Assembly: GCA_029262195.1 (NCBI GenBank)
Contig: JAJCZX010000021.1
Location: forward strand, 124,001 to 188,000
DNA: 64,000 nt
Direction of reading: 5' to 3'
Origin: Gemmatimonadota bacterium
GTDB taxonomy: Bacteria; Gemmatimonadota; Gemmatimonadetes; Gemmatimonadales; GWC2-71-9
Shown: positions 33,711-42,365 of the stretch, piece by piece
How positions within the stretch are numbered: position 1 is the first letter of the stretch
How the letters are laid out: each line of letters starts with the position of its first letter
The notes under the pieces: model-generated
What the model was told of the DNA's origin: nothing
Database searches by the model: none
The model's input: only the letters and a program-made list of their open reading frames with translations
Program-made: the position numbers and the translations under genes

Positions 33711-34991
33711 ATGACTGAAAACCGAACTTCCTCCAAACGCACAGTCTTTTCGTGGTGTCTTTTTGACTGGGCCAATTCGGCTTTTACGACTCTCGTCGTC
33801 ACGTTCATTTATTCGACCTATTTTACCCAGGCTATCGCCGCCGATGAAGTTTCGGGGACGGCCGCATGGGGTAGGGCCATTGCGGTGTCGGCGATTCTAA
33901 TCGCGGTGTTGTCTCCGATCTTTGGAGTTGCGGCGGACCGGGGACAAAAGCGTCGGAAGTATCTTTTCATGGTCACAATCGTGGCGGTCGTGGCTACTAC
34001 TGCTTTGGCATTCGTGACACCGTCTGCCGATAATGCAGTCTTGAAGGCGTTGATTCTGTTTGTGATTGCCAACGTAGCGTTTGAAGTCGGCATGGTTTTC
34101 TACAACGCCTTTCTTCCGTCAATCACAACGCAGGCAAAAATTGGAAGGGTTTCGGGATTCGGTTGGGGGCTTGGTTATGTGGGTGGCACCCTGGCGATGT
34201 TTCTTGCGCTTGCCGTATTCGTGCGAGAGGAACCGCTGTTTGGAATCTCAACTGTTGAATCTTTTAACGTTCGTGCAACCAACCTTCTGGTAGCTGGTTG
34301 GTACGCACTTTTTGCGATCCCAATGTTTCTTTTTGTCAAAGACACCGGGACCCCCACCGGATCGGTGAAAGTATCGGAGGTCTTTAACGAATTAAAGAAT
34401 ACGTTGCGGGAGGTTCGGAAGTACAAAGAGATAGCCAAGTTTTTGGTGGCGCGTCTGGTCTACAATGACGGACTCGTCACCGTGTTTGCTTTCGGTGGGA
34501 TTTACGCTGCCGGGACTTTTGGAATGGAACTGGCCGAAGTCATACAGTTTGGAATTGTTCTAAATATTGCCGCAGGGCTCGGCGCCGTGGCGTTTGGTTT
34601 TTTCGATGATCGAGTGGGTGGTAAGGCAACCGTCATGGTTAGCCTTGTGGCGTTGAGCGCTTCAACTCTGCTTGCGGTCTTTGCGCCGACAAAACTCTGG
34701 CTCTGGGTAGCTGGAATTGGCATCGGAATTTTTGCGGGCCCCAACCAATCGGCGAGTCGATCCTTGATGGGACGGTTCGTACCCGAAAGCCGCCAGACGG
34801 AGTTCTTCGGTTTTTTTGCGTTTTCCGGAAAGGTCACTTCCTTCCTCGGCCCTATCCTACTCGGTTCGGCAACGGTGTGGTTCGGCAACCAACGTGCTGG
34901 CGTGGCGACAGTGTTGATTTTCTTTTTGGTCGGTGGTGTATTGTTAGCTTCGGTCAGTGAGCAAAAGGGAATGGCGGCTGCCGCAGAGTAA
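33711..34991 (+). CDS. MFS transporter, UMF1 type
   Basis: 426 residues, about 12 membrane helices. The start SWCLFDWANSAFTTLV and the loop AADRGQKRRKYLF are typical of the UMF1 (Atg22-related) branch of the major facilitator superfamily. Likely an inner-membrane exporter or permease; substrate unknown. A 51-residue membrane protein follows 32 bases later on the same strand. Confidence 0.88.
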   Translation: MTENRTSSKRTVFSWCLFDWANSAFTTLVVTFIYSTYFTQAIAADEVSGTAAWGRAIAVSAILIAVLSPIFGVAADRGQKRRKYLFMVTIVAVVATTALAFVTPSADNAVLKALILFVIANVAFEVGMVFYNAFLPSITTQAKIGRVSGFGWGLGYVGGTLAMFLALAVFVREEPLFGISTVESFNVRATNLLVAGWYALFAIPMFLFVKDTGTPTGSVKVSEVFNELKNTLREVRKYKEIAKFLVARLVYNDGLVTVFAFGGIYAAGTFGMELAEVIQFGIVLNIAAGLGAVAFGFFDDRVGGKATVMVSLVALSASTLLAVFAPTKLWLWVAGIGIGIFAGPNQSASRSLMGRFVPESRQTEFFGFFAFSGKVTSFLGPILLGSATVWFGNQRAGVATVLIFFLVGGVLLASVSEQKGMAAAAE

Positions 34992-35023
34992 CTGCGGAGC
35001 ACCAGGAAGAAAGGTTAAAGTCA

Positions 35024-35179
35024 GTGGAGCTAGCAATTGTCATCGTGATCGCCATCGTGGCGCTCTTCATAGCCGTAAAAATTGCCAAACTTGTTGTGCG
35101 TATAGCTCTGGTGGGTGTTGTTCTGGCTCTACTTTATTTCTTCGCGTATCCCTACGTAATGGAAAATTTCGTGAAGTAA
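35024..35179 (+). CDS. Small membrane protein, 51 aa
   Basis: GTG at 35024, preceded by AGGAAGAAAGG, opens a frame of 51 residues made almost wholly of hydrophobic residues in two segments separated by a basic turn (VKIAKLVVRIA), ending YVMENFVK. Probably a two-span inner-membrane peptide, co-transcribed with the UMF1 transporter. It may modulate that transporter, but no family is recognised. Confidence 0.6.
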   Translation: MELAIVIVIAIVALFIAVKIAKLVVRIALVGVVLALLYFFAYPYVMENFVK

Positions 35180-35242
35180 AAGGAGAGAAGTCGGAGGTCG
35201 GAAGTGACTATCCCGTCCAACCTCTAACTTCTGATTTCCCTC
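35180..35242. repeat. Degenerate GAAGTCGGAGG/AACTTCTGA repeats
   Basis: GGAGGTCGGAAGTGAC on one side and CCTCTAACTTCTGA on the other are rough inverse copies of each other, between two convergent genes. The same family of short units (GTTAGAAG) recurs at 56425-56475. Confidence 0.5.
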
Positions 35243-36793
35243 CTATTCCCCCCGATCCGGCACTGCACCAACCGGAGCTTTGACCCACCGGAAAATCTCC
35301 CTGACACTGGGTGGCTTCCCTGTTAGCAAGACACCAATCCTGAATATTTTCGCTGCGGCCCACATCGCAATTCCGACAGACACCAAAAGCACAATGGACG
35401 TTGTTACGTACTCAAAAGTCGTCGGAGGGGCAGCCGCTCGATTCATCATGACGAACGGGGTGAAGGGGGGTATGTAGGACATGACTTTGGCGAGCATCCC
35501 GTTCGGGTCTTTTCCTATCGGTATCATGGCGATTAAGGGAGCAACCAGAAACAGCGTGATGGGCTGCATTAGGTTCTGGGCTTCTTTGATTGTGTTCACC
35601 ACGGATCCGATCGCGACCAGCAGTGACGCGTACAGCAGATAGCCAAGCAGGTAGTAGACAATGAACGAAACTACGTAGGTCGGGTCGCTGGCCAGAACAG
35701 AAAGGTCGAACGATGCTGGCGCGCCCAACATACTCGGGATGTATTTCGTGCCAAAGTAAAACATTGTCATCCAGGATCCGACCAGGATCAACCCTGAGGC
35801 AGCGATTCCGGAAATCTTTCCGACCATCAATTGAAGCGGTGAGACCGAAGACAGAAGTACTTCAATGATTCGGTTGGACTTTTCTTCAATCGTATTGGTC
35901 AGAAGCATCTGACTGGACATGAAGACCGAAATCCAGAGCAGGTAAAGAAATGCAACGGGAGCCCACTGTCGGATTGTGTCAATGTCATTGACTTCTTCAA
36001 CCGCGCCCGAGTCTCCGATTTTCTCCGCTTCGAAAACGAAGGGCTGTTGGATCCAGGCGGCGACGGTGGGGCTGATCTCTTCCTGTAACAATCGTTTTTC
36101 TCGAACCAGGCTTGTTGCGGCTCGACGGAACCAATTTTGAAGATCATCGTCGGTGAGATTGTTCGACACGTAGCGAGAAACTTCGGTGCCCGAGATCGGA
36201 TCATCTGTTACGACTATATATGCAAATAACTCGTCGTTGAGAATCATCTGGCTCAATTCATCTTCGGTCTTTCCATCTCTGGGCACGAGCCGATAACTGG
36301 CTACGCTCAACCTGGATGAGACGTTTCGGGCGTCCTTTGATGAGATTGAACCGAGCCACTCCAGCAGTGCCGGTCCCCGGGAGACAACACGTTGTATGAC
36401 ATCGGAAACCGGTGCGTCCCCAACCAGCGTCGGCCTCGCAATCATGGTAGCAGCCCGTCCAATCTCGCCCGCATCCATGAGGGCCAAATCTGGAGCCAGA
36501 TCGATCAGAAGTTGTGGCAACTCGGCGGTATCGTTGTCTTCGTGTTTTTCAGCGACAGATTGAAACGCCACGACGAGGTCGCCAACCCGGGTTTGTTGTT
36601 GAAACTCTTCTAACAACCAACCGGAATTGTCCACCACGGTGTAGTGACGGGCGCTCTTGGCTTTGTCGAGAAGCGCAGGTACTACCATCATCACGGCGAG
36701 CATGATCGGGAAAATGAAAATACCGATCCAGAACCCCTTGGTCCGCATGTTTTCCAGAAGTTCGCGCCTGGCTACGAGAATGATCTTTTCCAT
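35243..36793 (-). CDS. ABC-2 type permease, NatB-like
   Basis: 516 residues: one N-terminal membrane helix (FWIGIFIFPIMLAVMMVVP), a large external domain (about 45-275), then five helices. This is the NatB-like ABC-2 export permease layout. Together with the ATPase upstream (TAATG overlap) it forms an exporter, in relatives for sodium ions or drugs; the substrate here is unknown. Conserved NTIEEKSNRIIEVLLSSV, typical of the family, is present. Confidence 0.9.
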   Translation of the reverse strand: MEKIILVARRELLENMRTKGFWIGIFIFPIMLAVMMVVPALLDKAKSARHYTVVDNSGWLLEEFQQQTRVGDLVVAFQSVAEKHEDNDTAELPQLLIDLAPDLALMDAGEIGRAATMIARPTLVGDAPVSDVIQRVVSRGPALLEWLGSISSKDARNVSSRLSVASYRLVPRDGKTEDELSQMILNDELFAYIVVTDDPISGTEVSRYVSNNLTDDDLQNWFRRAATSLVREKRLLQEEISPTVAAWIQQPFVFEAEKIGDSGAVEEVNDIDTIRQWAPVAFLYLLWISVFMSSQMLLTNTIEEKSNRIIEVLLSSVSPLQLMVGKISGIAASGLILVGSWMTMFYFGTKYIPSMLGAPASFDLSVLASDPTYVVSFIVYYLLGYLLYASLLVAIGSVVNTIKEAQNLMQPITLFLVAPLIAMIPIGKDPNGMLAKVMSYIPPFTPFVMMNRAAAPPTTFEYVTTSIVLLVSVGIAMWAAAKIFRIGVLLTGKPPSVREIFRWVKAPVGAVPDRGE

Positions 36794-37692
36794 TATTGGT
36801 CAGCTCCTACGGCGCGTACGAAAACCTCGTGTAAGGAGGGTTGGGCAGATTCGAATTGACGCACCTTCACTTGCTTGATTAGGTGTTCAAGAATTTCGTG
36901 TGGGTCGGTGCCTTCCACCACCGACAGTTCAGCTCTCTTGCCAGCATCGTTGACTCGGGTCACCCCGGGAATCGACGCAAAGCCCGATCCGTCGCCTTCG
37001 TACTCGATTACGATACCCTTGCCACCGCTGGATCGCACTTCTTCAATCGTACCGTCGATGATCTTTCTTCCTTTGTTCACGAGCAGTATCGAATCACAAA
37101 TCTGTTCGGCCTGTTCCATCACGTGAGTGGAAAAAATCACAGTCCTGCCATCGCGTTTGATATCGAGAATCATCTCGCGAACCACTTCGACATTGACCGG
37201 GTCGAGCCCTGAAAAAGGCTCGTCCAGGATCACCAACTCGGGGTCATGCATCAGCGTTGCCAGAACCTGGACTTTCTGTCCCATCCCCTTGGAAAGTGAC
37301 TCACATTTTTGATCAACCCAATCTCCCAATCCGAACTTCGTGAGCAGCTCGCGAGATTTGCGGTTCGCCGTGGAGGAATCCATGCCTTTGAGTTTCCCAA
37401 AGTAGGCCAGCAACTCGGCTGCTTTCATCTTTTTGTAAAGGCCCTTTTCTTCCGGCAAATAACCCATACGATCTTTGACTGCTTCCGGATTGGAGTTGCC
37501 GAGTGTCACGATCGACCCGGAATCTGGAAAGAAGATGCTCATGATCATCCGGATGGTGGTTGTTTTACCTGCACCATTCGGTCCCAGAAATCCGTAAATC
37601 GACCCTTTAGGGATTTGAAAAGAGACATCGTCTACGGCCAGAACGTTGCCAAATCGCTTTGAAACGTTTTTGACCTCAAGGGCAAACTGCAT
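36793..37692 (-). CDS. ABC transporter ATPase, NatA-like
   Basis: 299 residues. Walker A GPNGAGKTT, signature LSKGMGQKVQ (LSxGMxQK variant as in NatA), Walker B LVILDEPFSGLDP, and a C-terminal domain that ends in LHEVFVRAVG. It provides ATP hydrolysis for the permease it overlaps. It is divergent from a PadR regulator, whose likely target sites lie in the 264 bases between. Confidence 0.92.
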   Translation of the reverse strand: MQFALEVKNVSKRFGNVLAVDDVSFQIPKGSIYGFLGPNGAGKTTTIRMIMSIFFPDSGSIVTLGNSNPEAVKDRMGYLPEEKGLYKKMKAAELLAYFGKLKGMDSSTANRKSRELLTKFGLGDWVDQKCESLSKGMGQKVQVLATLMHDPELVILDEPFSGLDPVNVEVVREMILDIKRDGRTVIFSTHVMEQAEQICDSILLVNKGRKIIDGTIEEVRSSGGKGIVIEYEGDGSGFASIPGVTRVNDAGKRAELSVVEGTDPHEILEHLIKQVKVRQFESAQPSLHEVFVRAVGADQ

Positions 37693-37776
37693 GATTTCTC
37701 CTGAAAACAGACGGGTTGGGTTGGCGCCAAGGCCGATTTTCCGCGATAAATTCGGTATACGGCGGTTCGATATGGC

Positions 37777-37930
37777 GTATATATAGTCGTCGGTGCCTTA
37801 ACCGTCAATAGCGAAATTCTGATTCATAAATTTTGGGCTATTTTCAGCGATTGCGGGAATCTGGGAGTAGACCTTCAGGGATTGTTGTTGTTTGCTACCT
37901 TGTGGTATATCCATATCCCTTATATATATC
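37777..37930. promoter_or_regulatory. AT-rich palindromic sites between the NatAB-like operon and padR
   Basis: GTATATATAG (37777-37786) lies upstream of the ABC operon, and GGTATATCCATATCCC (37904-37919) with TATATATATC (37921-37930) lies just before padR. PadR regulators bind TATA-rich inverted repeats, so these are candidate operators for self-control and for control of the exporter. Confidence 0.4.
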
Positions 37931-37956
37931 AAAATCCACGTTACCCAAGTTGAGCA

Positions 37957-38349
37957 ATGACTTCCGAAAAAGTAGACGCAGAACTTCCACTCACCCCGCT
38001 AACGTTCCAGATTTTATTGGCGCTCGCCGACCAGGATCGCCATGGATATGGAGTTATTAAAGAAATAGAAAGCCAATCTGCGGGTAGTATGGCTCCGGCC
38101 ACAGGAGCCCTTTACCTTGCAGCCCAAAGATTGCTGGAGTCGGGTTTCATTGAAGAATCAGAAGATCGACCGGACCCGGAACTCGACGACCGCCGTCGCA
38201 AATATTACCGGTTGACCCAGTTCGGGCGAAGTGTGGCCGCCGCAGAGACTAAGAGAATGATGAACCTGGTGGGAATCGCGTTCAAGAAACACCTCGTTGA
38301 AGGAGTTCTCACGATCTCAGATATGACCGAAGGAAAATCGGGAGCCTGA
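37957..38349 (+). CDS. PadR-family regulator
   Basis: 130 residues with the PadR winged helix (LTFQILLALADQDRHGYGVIKEIE, ATGALYLAAQRLLESGFI, RRKYYRLTQFGR) and a C-terminal dimer helix. PadR proteins repress nearby transporter genes and release on ligand binding. Divergent from the NatAB-like exporter, its probable target. Confidence 0.9.
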   Translation: MTSEKVDAELPLTPLTFQILLALADQDRHGYGVIKEIESQSAGSMAPATGALYLAAQRLLESGFIEESEDRPDPELDDRRRKYYRLTQFGRSVAAAETKRMMNLVGIAFKKHLVEGVLTISDMTEGKSGA

Positions 38350-38469
38350 CCGGGCTTCTTCTTTGAAAACGTTCCCCCGAGCTGGCTTTTTCTTAATGAA
38401 TTGAGTTGCCCCACCGGATTACTCTGGTGGGTTGAGAAACTACCCTGAACATGCGAGTTTCATAGCCCC

Positions 38470-38541
<72 letters not shown>

Positions 38542-38543
38542 CT

Positions 38544-38578
38544 CGCAAACGGGCTCGCATAAGCGAGCCCGTTTTGCG
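38544..38578 (+). terminator. Terminator after tRNA-Cys
   Basis: CGCAAACGGGCTCGC (38544-38558) and GCGAGCCCGTTTTGCG (38563-38578) make a long stem with a four-base loop and one bulged T. The T-run sits within the descending arm, so it should also act as a simple terminator. Confidence 0.8.
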
Positions 38579-38969
38579 TGCGGGCCGGGCGTCTTCAGAC
38601 AACGCACCTCGCTGACGCTCGGGGCTTTTGTGCGAATCCGCCTCGGTGCTTTCGAGAATGGCTGCGTTGGGGAGCTTTTTTTCATAGAAAGCCGGGTGTT
38701 CCAAACGACTAGCGGTAGCGGCTCAGCTAGTTCAATTCCCTATAACAATCCCATTGAGGCGCTGGACCAAACCAGCTCTTTGGGTACTGGTGATCAGGTC
38801 AGTAGGCTGAGGAAGCTCTAAGGGGGTCGCACTGAAGAGGCCTGCTCTAATTCAATTCAGCATATTCCCTCAAGGGGTTCTCACCTGCAGTTTCCTTCGT
38901 GTCTTTTTTTACCTCTCCCGCCAAGCCGTCTGGACAGGGGGATCATTGGAACATTTCTCGGAGATTTCC
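38579..38969. other. No supported gene
   Basis: About 390 bases between the tRNA-Cys terminator and the first propeller/amidohydrolase. A plus-strand frame runs to 38821 but begins inside the tRNA and reads through the terminator; its last 38 residues look protein-like and could be a remnant. A promoter for the amidohydrolase operon should be here but none stands out. Confidence 0.5.
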
Positions 38970-41900
38970 ATGCGTTCAAATTCTTGGCGCGTCGCAATCG
39001 GCGCAGCTTTCGTTTTTTTTCTCGCACCAGCGATTTCGGTTGCGCAAAGCCTACCGGGTCCGGGCGAAGGACTTCCGCTTGAACCAGCTCGCTGGGCGCG
39101 GTTTACGACATCCGAAGGTACCTGGATGTCAGTTGACGTCAGTCCAGACGGCACCACAATCGTTTTCGATTTGGTCGGGGACCTCTACACGATCCCCGCG
39201 GCTGGCGGGACGGCGACCCGAATTACCGATGGGATCGCCCACGATATGCAGCCGCGGTTTAGCCCCGATGGCGAGACCGTAGTGTTTGTCTCTGACCGTA
39301 GCGGCGACGACAACCTCTGGACCGTTGCTGCCGACGGAAGTGACTTGAGACAGGTAACGCGGGATGGAGGTCAGGCCAGCGGCTTCCTCTCGCCCGAATG
39401 GACACCGGACGGTGACTACATCGTCGTGTCCAGAAGTACCGTTGCTGGCGGTCTGGAAAAACTGTGGCTGTATCATCGGGACGGAGGGACCGGACTAGAA
39501 ATGACTCCCGGCACTGGTGGGACTCGTTTGATGGGTGCCGCCTTCGGGTCGGACGAACGGTACGTCTGGTACTCACAGCGCACCGGTACGTGGACCTACA
39601 ACGCAATATTACCTCAATTCCAACTCGGTGTTTACGACCGGGACGCGGGTACTCGTACCACCATGACCTCGCGCTACGGGTCGGCGTTCCGACCAGCGCT
39701 CTCGCCCGACGGGAAATGGTTGACGTACGCCACTCGCCATGATACCGAGACTGGTCTGGTACTCAGAGATTTGGCATCGGGTCAAGAGAGCTGGCTGGCT
39801 TACCCGATACAACGGGACGATCAGGAATCCACAGCAAACATGGATGTTCTTCCGGGTTATTCGTTCACTCCCGACTCCAGATCCGTCGTTCTTAGTTTCG
39901 GCGGAGAGATCTGGAGCGTGGCGGTGGACGGTTCCGGTCAGAGGAAGATTCCCTTTACTGCTAACGCCGAAGTAGCTGTGGGCCCGGCGGTCGATTTCCA
40001 GTATCCTATTGAAGACACTCCAATGTTTTCGGCGAGCCAGATCCGTGACGGCGTCGCATCTCCTGACGGGACGAAGTACGCCTTCACGGCCCTGGACCGC
40101 CTTTATGTGATGGACCTGCCGAACGGCGCGCCGAGCAGGGTTACTGGTGAGAGCGAAGGCGAGTACTACCCGATTTGGTCGCCAGATGGGCGAGAAATTG
40201 CCTACGTAACCTGGGATGACTCCGAAGGCCATATAAAGAAAGTTAGATCAAGTGGCGGGAACCCCAGACAGCTAACGACGGTTTCGGCCTTTTACCAGCA
40301 ACTTGCGTGGTCGCCGGACGGTGATCGGATCGTTGCTATGCGTGCCGATGTCAGGAACCTGCACGAGTCGGTCAATCCGTTTATCGGGACGGGGCTGGGT
40401 TCAGAGTTTGTCTGGGTGCCTTCGCAAGGGGGAGCGGTTACGGTCATTGGCCCAACAGGTGGTAGAGCCCGTCCGCATTTCACAGCTGATCCCGACAGGA
40501 TTTACACGTACGGGTTTGCGCCTGCTGCTGCGGGACAACCGGCCACGACCTCCTTGGTTTCGACGCGGTGGGACAACACAGATTTAAAGCGGCACCTCCG
40601 GGTTACGTGGCGTGTTCCGATCTACCAGAACGCGTTCGAAGCCTCTCCTACGTCAGATATTATGATGCCTCGGCAGCTCGACGATGATGACGAGTTTGCA
40701 CGCGAAGCGGCCCCCCAGGCGTCGGCGAGTTCTGTAGTTATGGCACCCTCCGGAGACCTGGCTCTCGCCCGCGTTGGAAACGACATCTACACGGTGACCG
40801 TGCCGCGAACTGGCGCTCGGGTCCCCGTGGTTCTGGTAACCAAACCCGACAGCGCGCAGATGCCGGTGCGCAAGCTCACCGAGATTGGCGGCGAATTTCC
40901 TTCATGGTCCGGCGACGGTCGTACTGTGTTCTGGTCAATAGGAAACGCGCTGGTGAGCTATGACCTTGATCGAGCTGAGGCGGTTGACGACAGTCTCAGG
41001 ATCGCAGGGGCGGACTCAGCAACGGCAGCCGCGGCGTCTTATAGACCGACGGAAAACAGAGTTGACGTGCAGGTGGCGCGGGATATTCCCCAGGGCAGAA
41101 TCGTTTTGCGTGGGGCCCGGGTCGTGACAATGAACGGGTCGGAGATAATCGAAGATGCCGACCTCGTGATCGCAAACAACCGCATCGAAAGCGTTGGACC
41201 GCGCGGTTCGGCACCAGCCGGTGTTGAAGTTATGGACGTCAGTGGTACAACGATCGTTCCGGGTTTTGTCGACACTCACTCGCATATGTGGAACCTGTGG
41301 GGAATGCACTGGACTCGTTCGTGGATTTACAATGCGAATCTGGCCTACGGTGTCACCACGACCCGCGATCCTCAAACGGCTACAACCGATGTCTTGATGT
41401 ATGCAGACAGGGTTGAAGCAGGGTTGATGCCTGGTCCGCGCGTTTACTCGACCGGTCCGGGAGTGTTTTGGACCGAGGGTATCAGGGACCTGGATCATGC
41501 GCGAAACGTGTTAAGGCGCTACAGCAACTACTACGACACCAAGACGTTCAAGATGTACATGAGCGGTAACAGGAGACAACGTCAACTACTCATCATGGCT
41601 GCGCGCGAACTTCAGTTGATGCCGACGACCGAAGGTGGTCTGGATTACCGACTGAACATGACGCACGCGATGGACGGCTATCCTGGTGTTGAACACACCA
41701 TGCCTATCGCACCGGCCTACAATGATGTGGTCGAGTTGTTCGAGACGTCGCAAACGGTTAACTCGCCCACTCTGTTGGTGTCTTACGGGGCTCCGTGGGC
41801 CGAGAACTATTTCTATACGAATGAAGACGTGATCGGCGATGCGAAGCTGGCTTATTTCACACCGAAGGCTGAACTGGACGCCAAGATCAGGAGACGGAAT

Positions 41901-42365
41901 CCGGGTCCGGGACCGGGCGGCTGGTTTATGGAAGAGGAGTATGGTTTCCGTCGACATTCAGCGTGGATAAACGATCTCGTCCTGGGTGGGGGTCGTACCG
42001 GCGTCGGAAGTCATGGTCAACTTCAGGGGCTTGGTTTTCACTGGGAGTTATGGGCAATGCAAAGTGGTGGCATGAGCAACCACAACGCTCTGCGAGCAGC
42101 CACCTTGATGGGTGCCGAAGCCATAGGATTGGGCGGTGATCTCGGGTCTATTGAAGCGGGTAAGCTGGCCGACCTTGTGATCCTCAATGAGAACCCTCTC
42201 GACGATATTCGTAACACGAACACGGTTCGCTTCGTGATGAAAAACGGACGTCTCTATGACGGCAACAACCTTGATGAAACGTGGCCCCGACAACAGGCGG
42301 CCCCATCGGAACCGTGGCGAGATCTTGGGCCCACGGTCAACACCATGATTGGAGGTGCGCAATGA
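38970..42365 (+). CDS. Secreted TolB-propeller/amidohydrolase fusion 1
   Basis: 1131 residues from ATG 38970 (CGGAG site upstream; the frame's TTG at 38946 lacks one). Signal peptide (ends about AISVAQ), then PD40 propeller blades (about 40-690, with FSPDGETVVFVSDRSG), and an amidohydrolase domain from about residue 705. Metal ligands include VDTHSH (His770, His772) and later His residues in THAMDGYPGVEH. Members of this secreted family cleave unknown amide or ester bonds, possibly in peptides. The paralogue follows with ATGA overlap, so the two form one operon. Confidence 0.9.
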   Translation: MRSNSWRVAIGAAFVFFLAPAISVAQSLPGPGEGLPLEPARWARFTTSEGTWMSVDVSPDGTTIVFDLVGDLYTIPAAGGTATRITDGIAHDMQPRFSPDGETVVFVSDRSGDDNLWTVAADGSDLRQVTRDGGQASGFLSPEWTPDGDYIVVSRSTVAGGLEKLWLYHRDGGTGLEMTPGTGGTRLMGAAFGSDERYVWYSQRTGTWTYNAILPQFQLGVYDRDAGTRTTMTSRYGSAFRPALSPDGKWLTYATRHDTETGLVLRDLASGQESWLAYPIQRDDQESTANMDVLPGYSFTPDSRSVVLSFGGEIWSVAVDGSGQRKIPFTANAEVAVGPAVDFQYPIEDTPMFSASQIRDGVASPDGTKYAFTALDRLYVMDLPNGAPSRVTGESEGEYYPIWSPDGREIAYVTWDDSEGHIKKVRSSGGNPRQLTTVSAFYQQLAWSPDGDRIVAMRADVRNLHESVNPFIGTGLGSEFVWVPSQGGAVTVIGPTGGRARPHFTADPDRIYTYGFAPAAAGQPATTSLVSTRWDNTDLKRHLRVTWRVPIYQNAFEASPTSDIMMPRQLDDDDEFAREAAPQASASSVVMAPSGDLALARVGNDIYTVTVPRTGARVPVVLVTKPDSAQMPVRKLTEIGGEFPSWSGDGRTVFWSIGNALVSYDLDRAEAVDDSLRIAGADSATAAAASYRPTENRVDVQVARDIPQGRIVLRGARVVTMNGSEIIEDADLVIANNRIESVGPRGSAPAGVEVMDVSGTTIVPGFVDTHSHMWNLWGMHWTRSWIYNANLAYGVTTTRDPQTATTDVLMYADRVEAGLMPGPRVYSTGPGVFWTEGIRDLDHARNVLRRYSNYYDTKTFKMYMSGNRRQRQLLIMAARELQLMPTTEGGLDYRLNMTHAMDGYPGVEHTMPIAPAYNDVVELFETSQTVNSPTLLVSYGAPWAENYFYTNEDVIGDAKLAYFTPKAELDAKIRRRNPGPGPGGWFMEEEYGFRRHSAWINDLVLGGGRTGVGSHGQLQGLGFHWELWAMQSGGMSNHNALRAATLMGAEAIGLGGDLGSIEAGKLADLVILNENPLDDIRNTNTVRFVMKNGRLYDGNNLDETWPRQQAAPSEPWRDLGPTVNTMIGGAQ

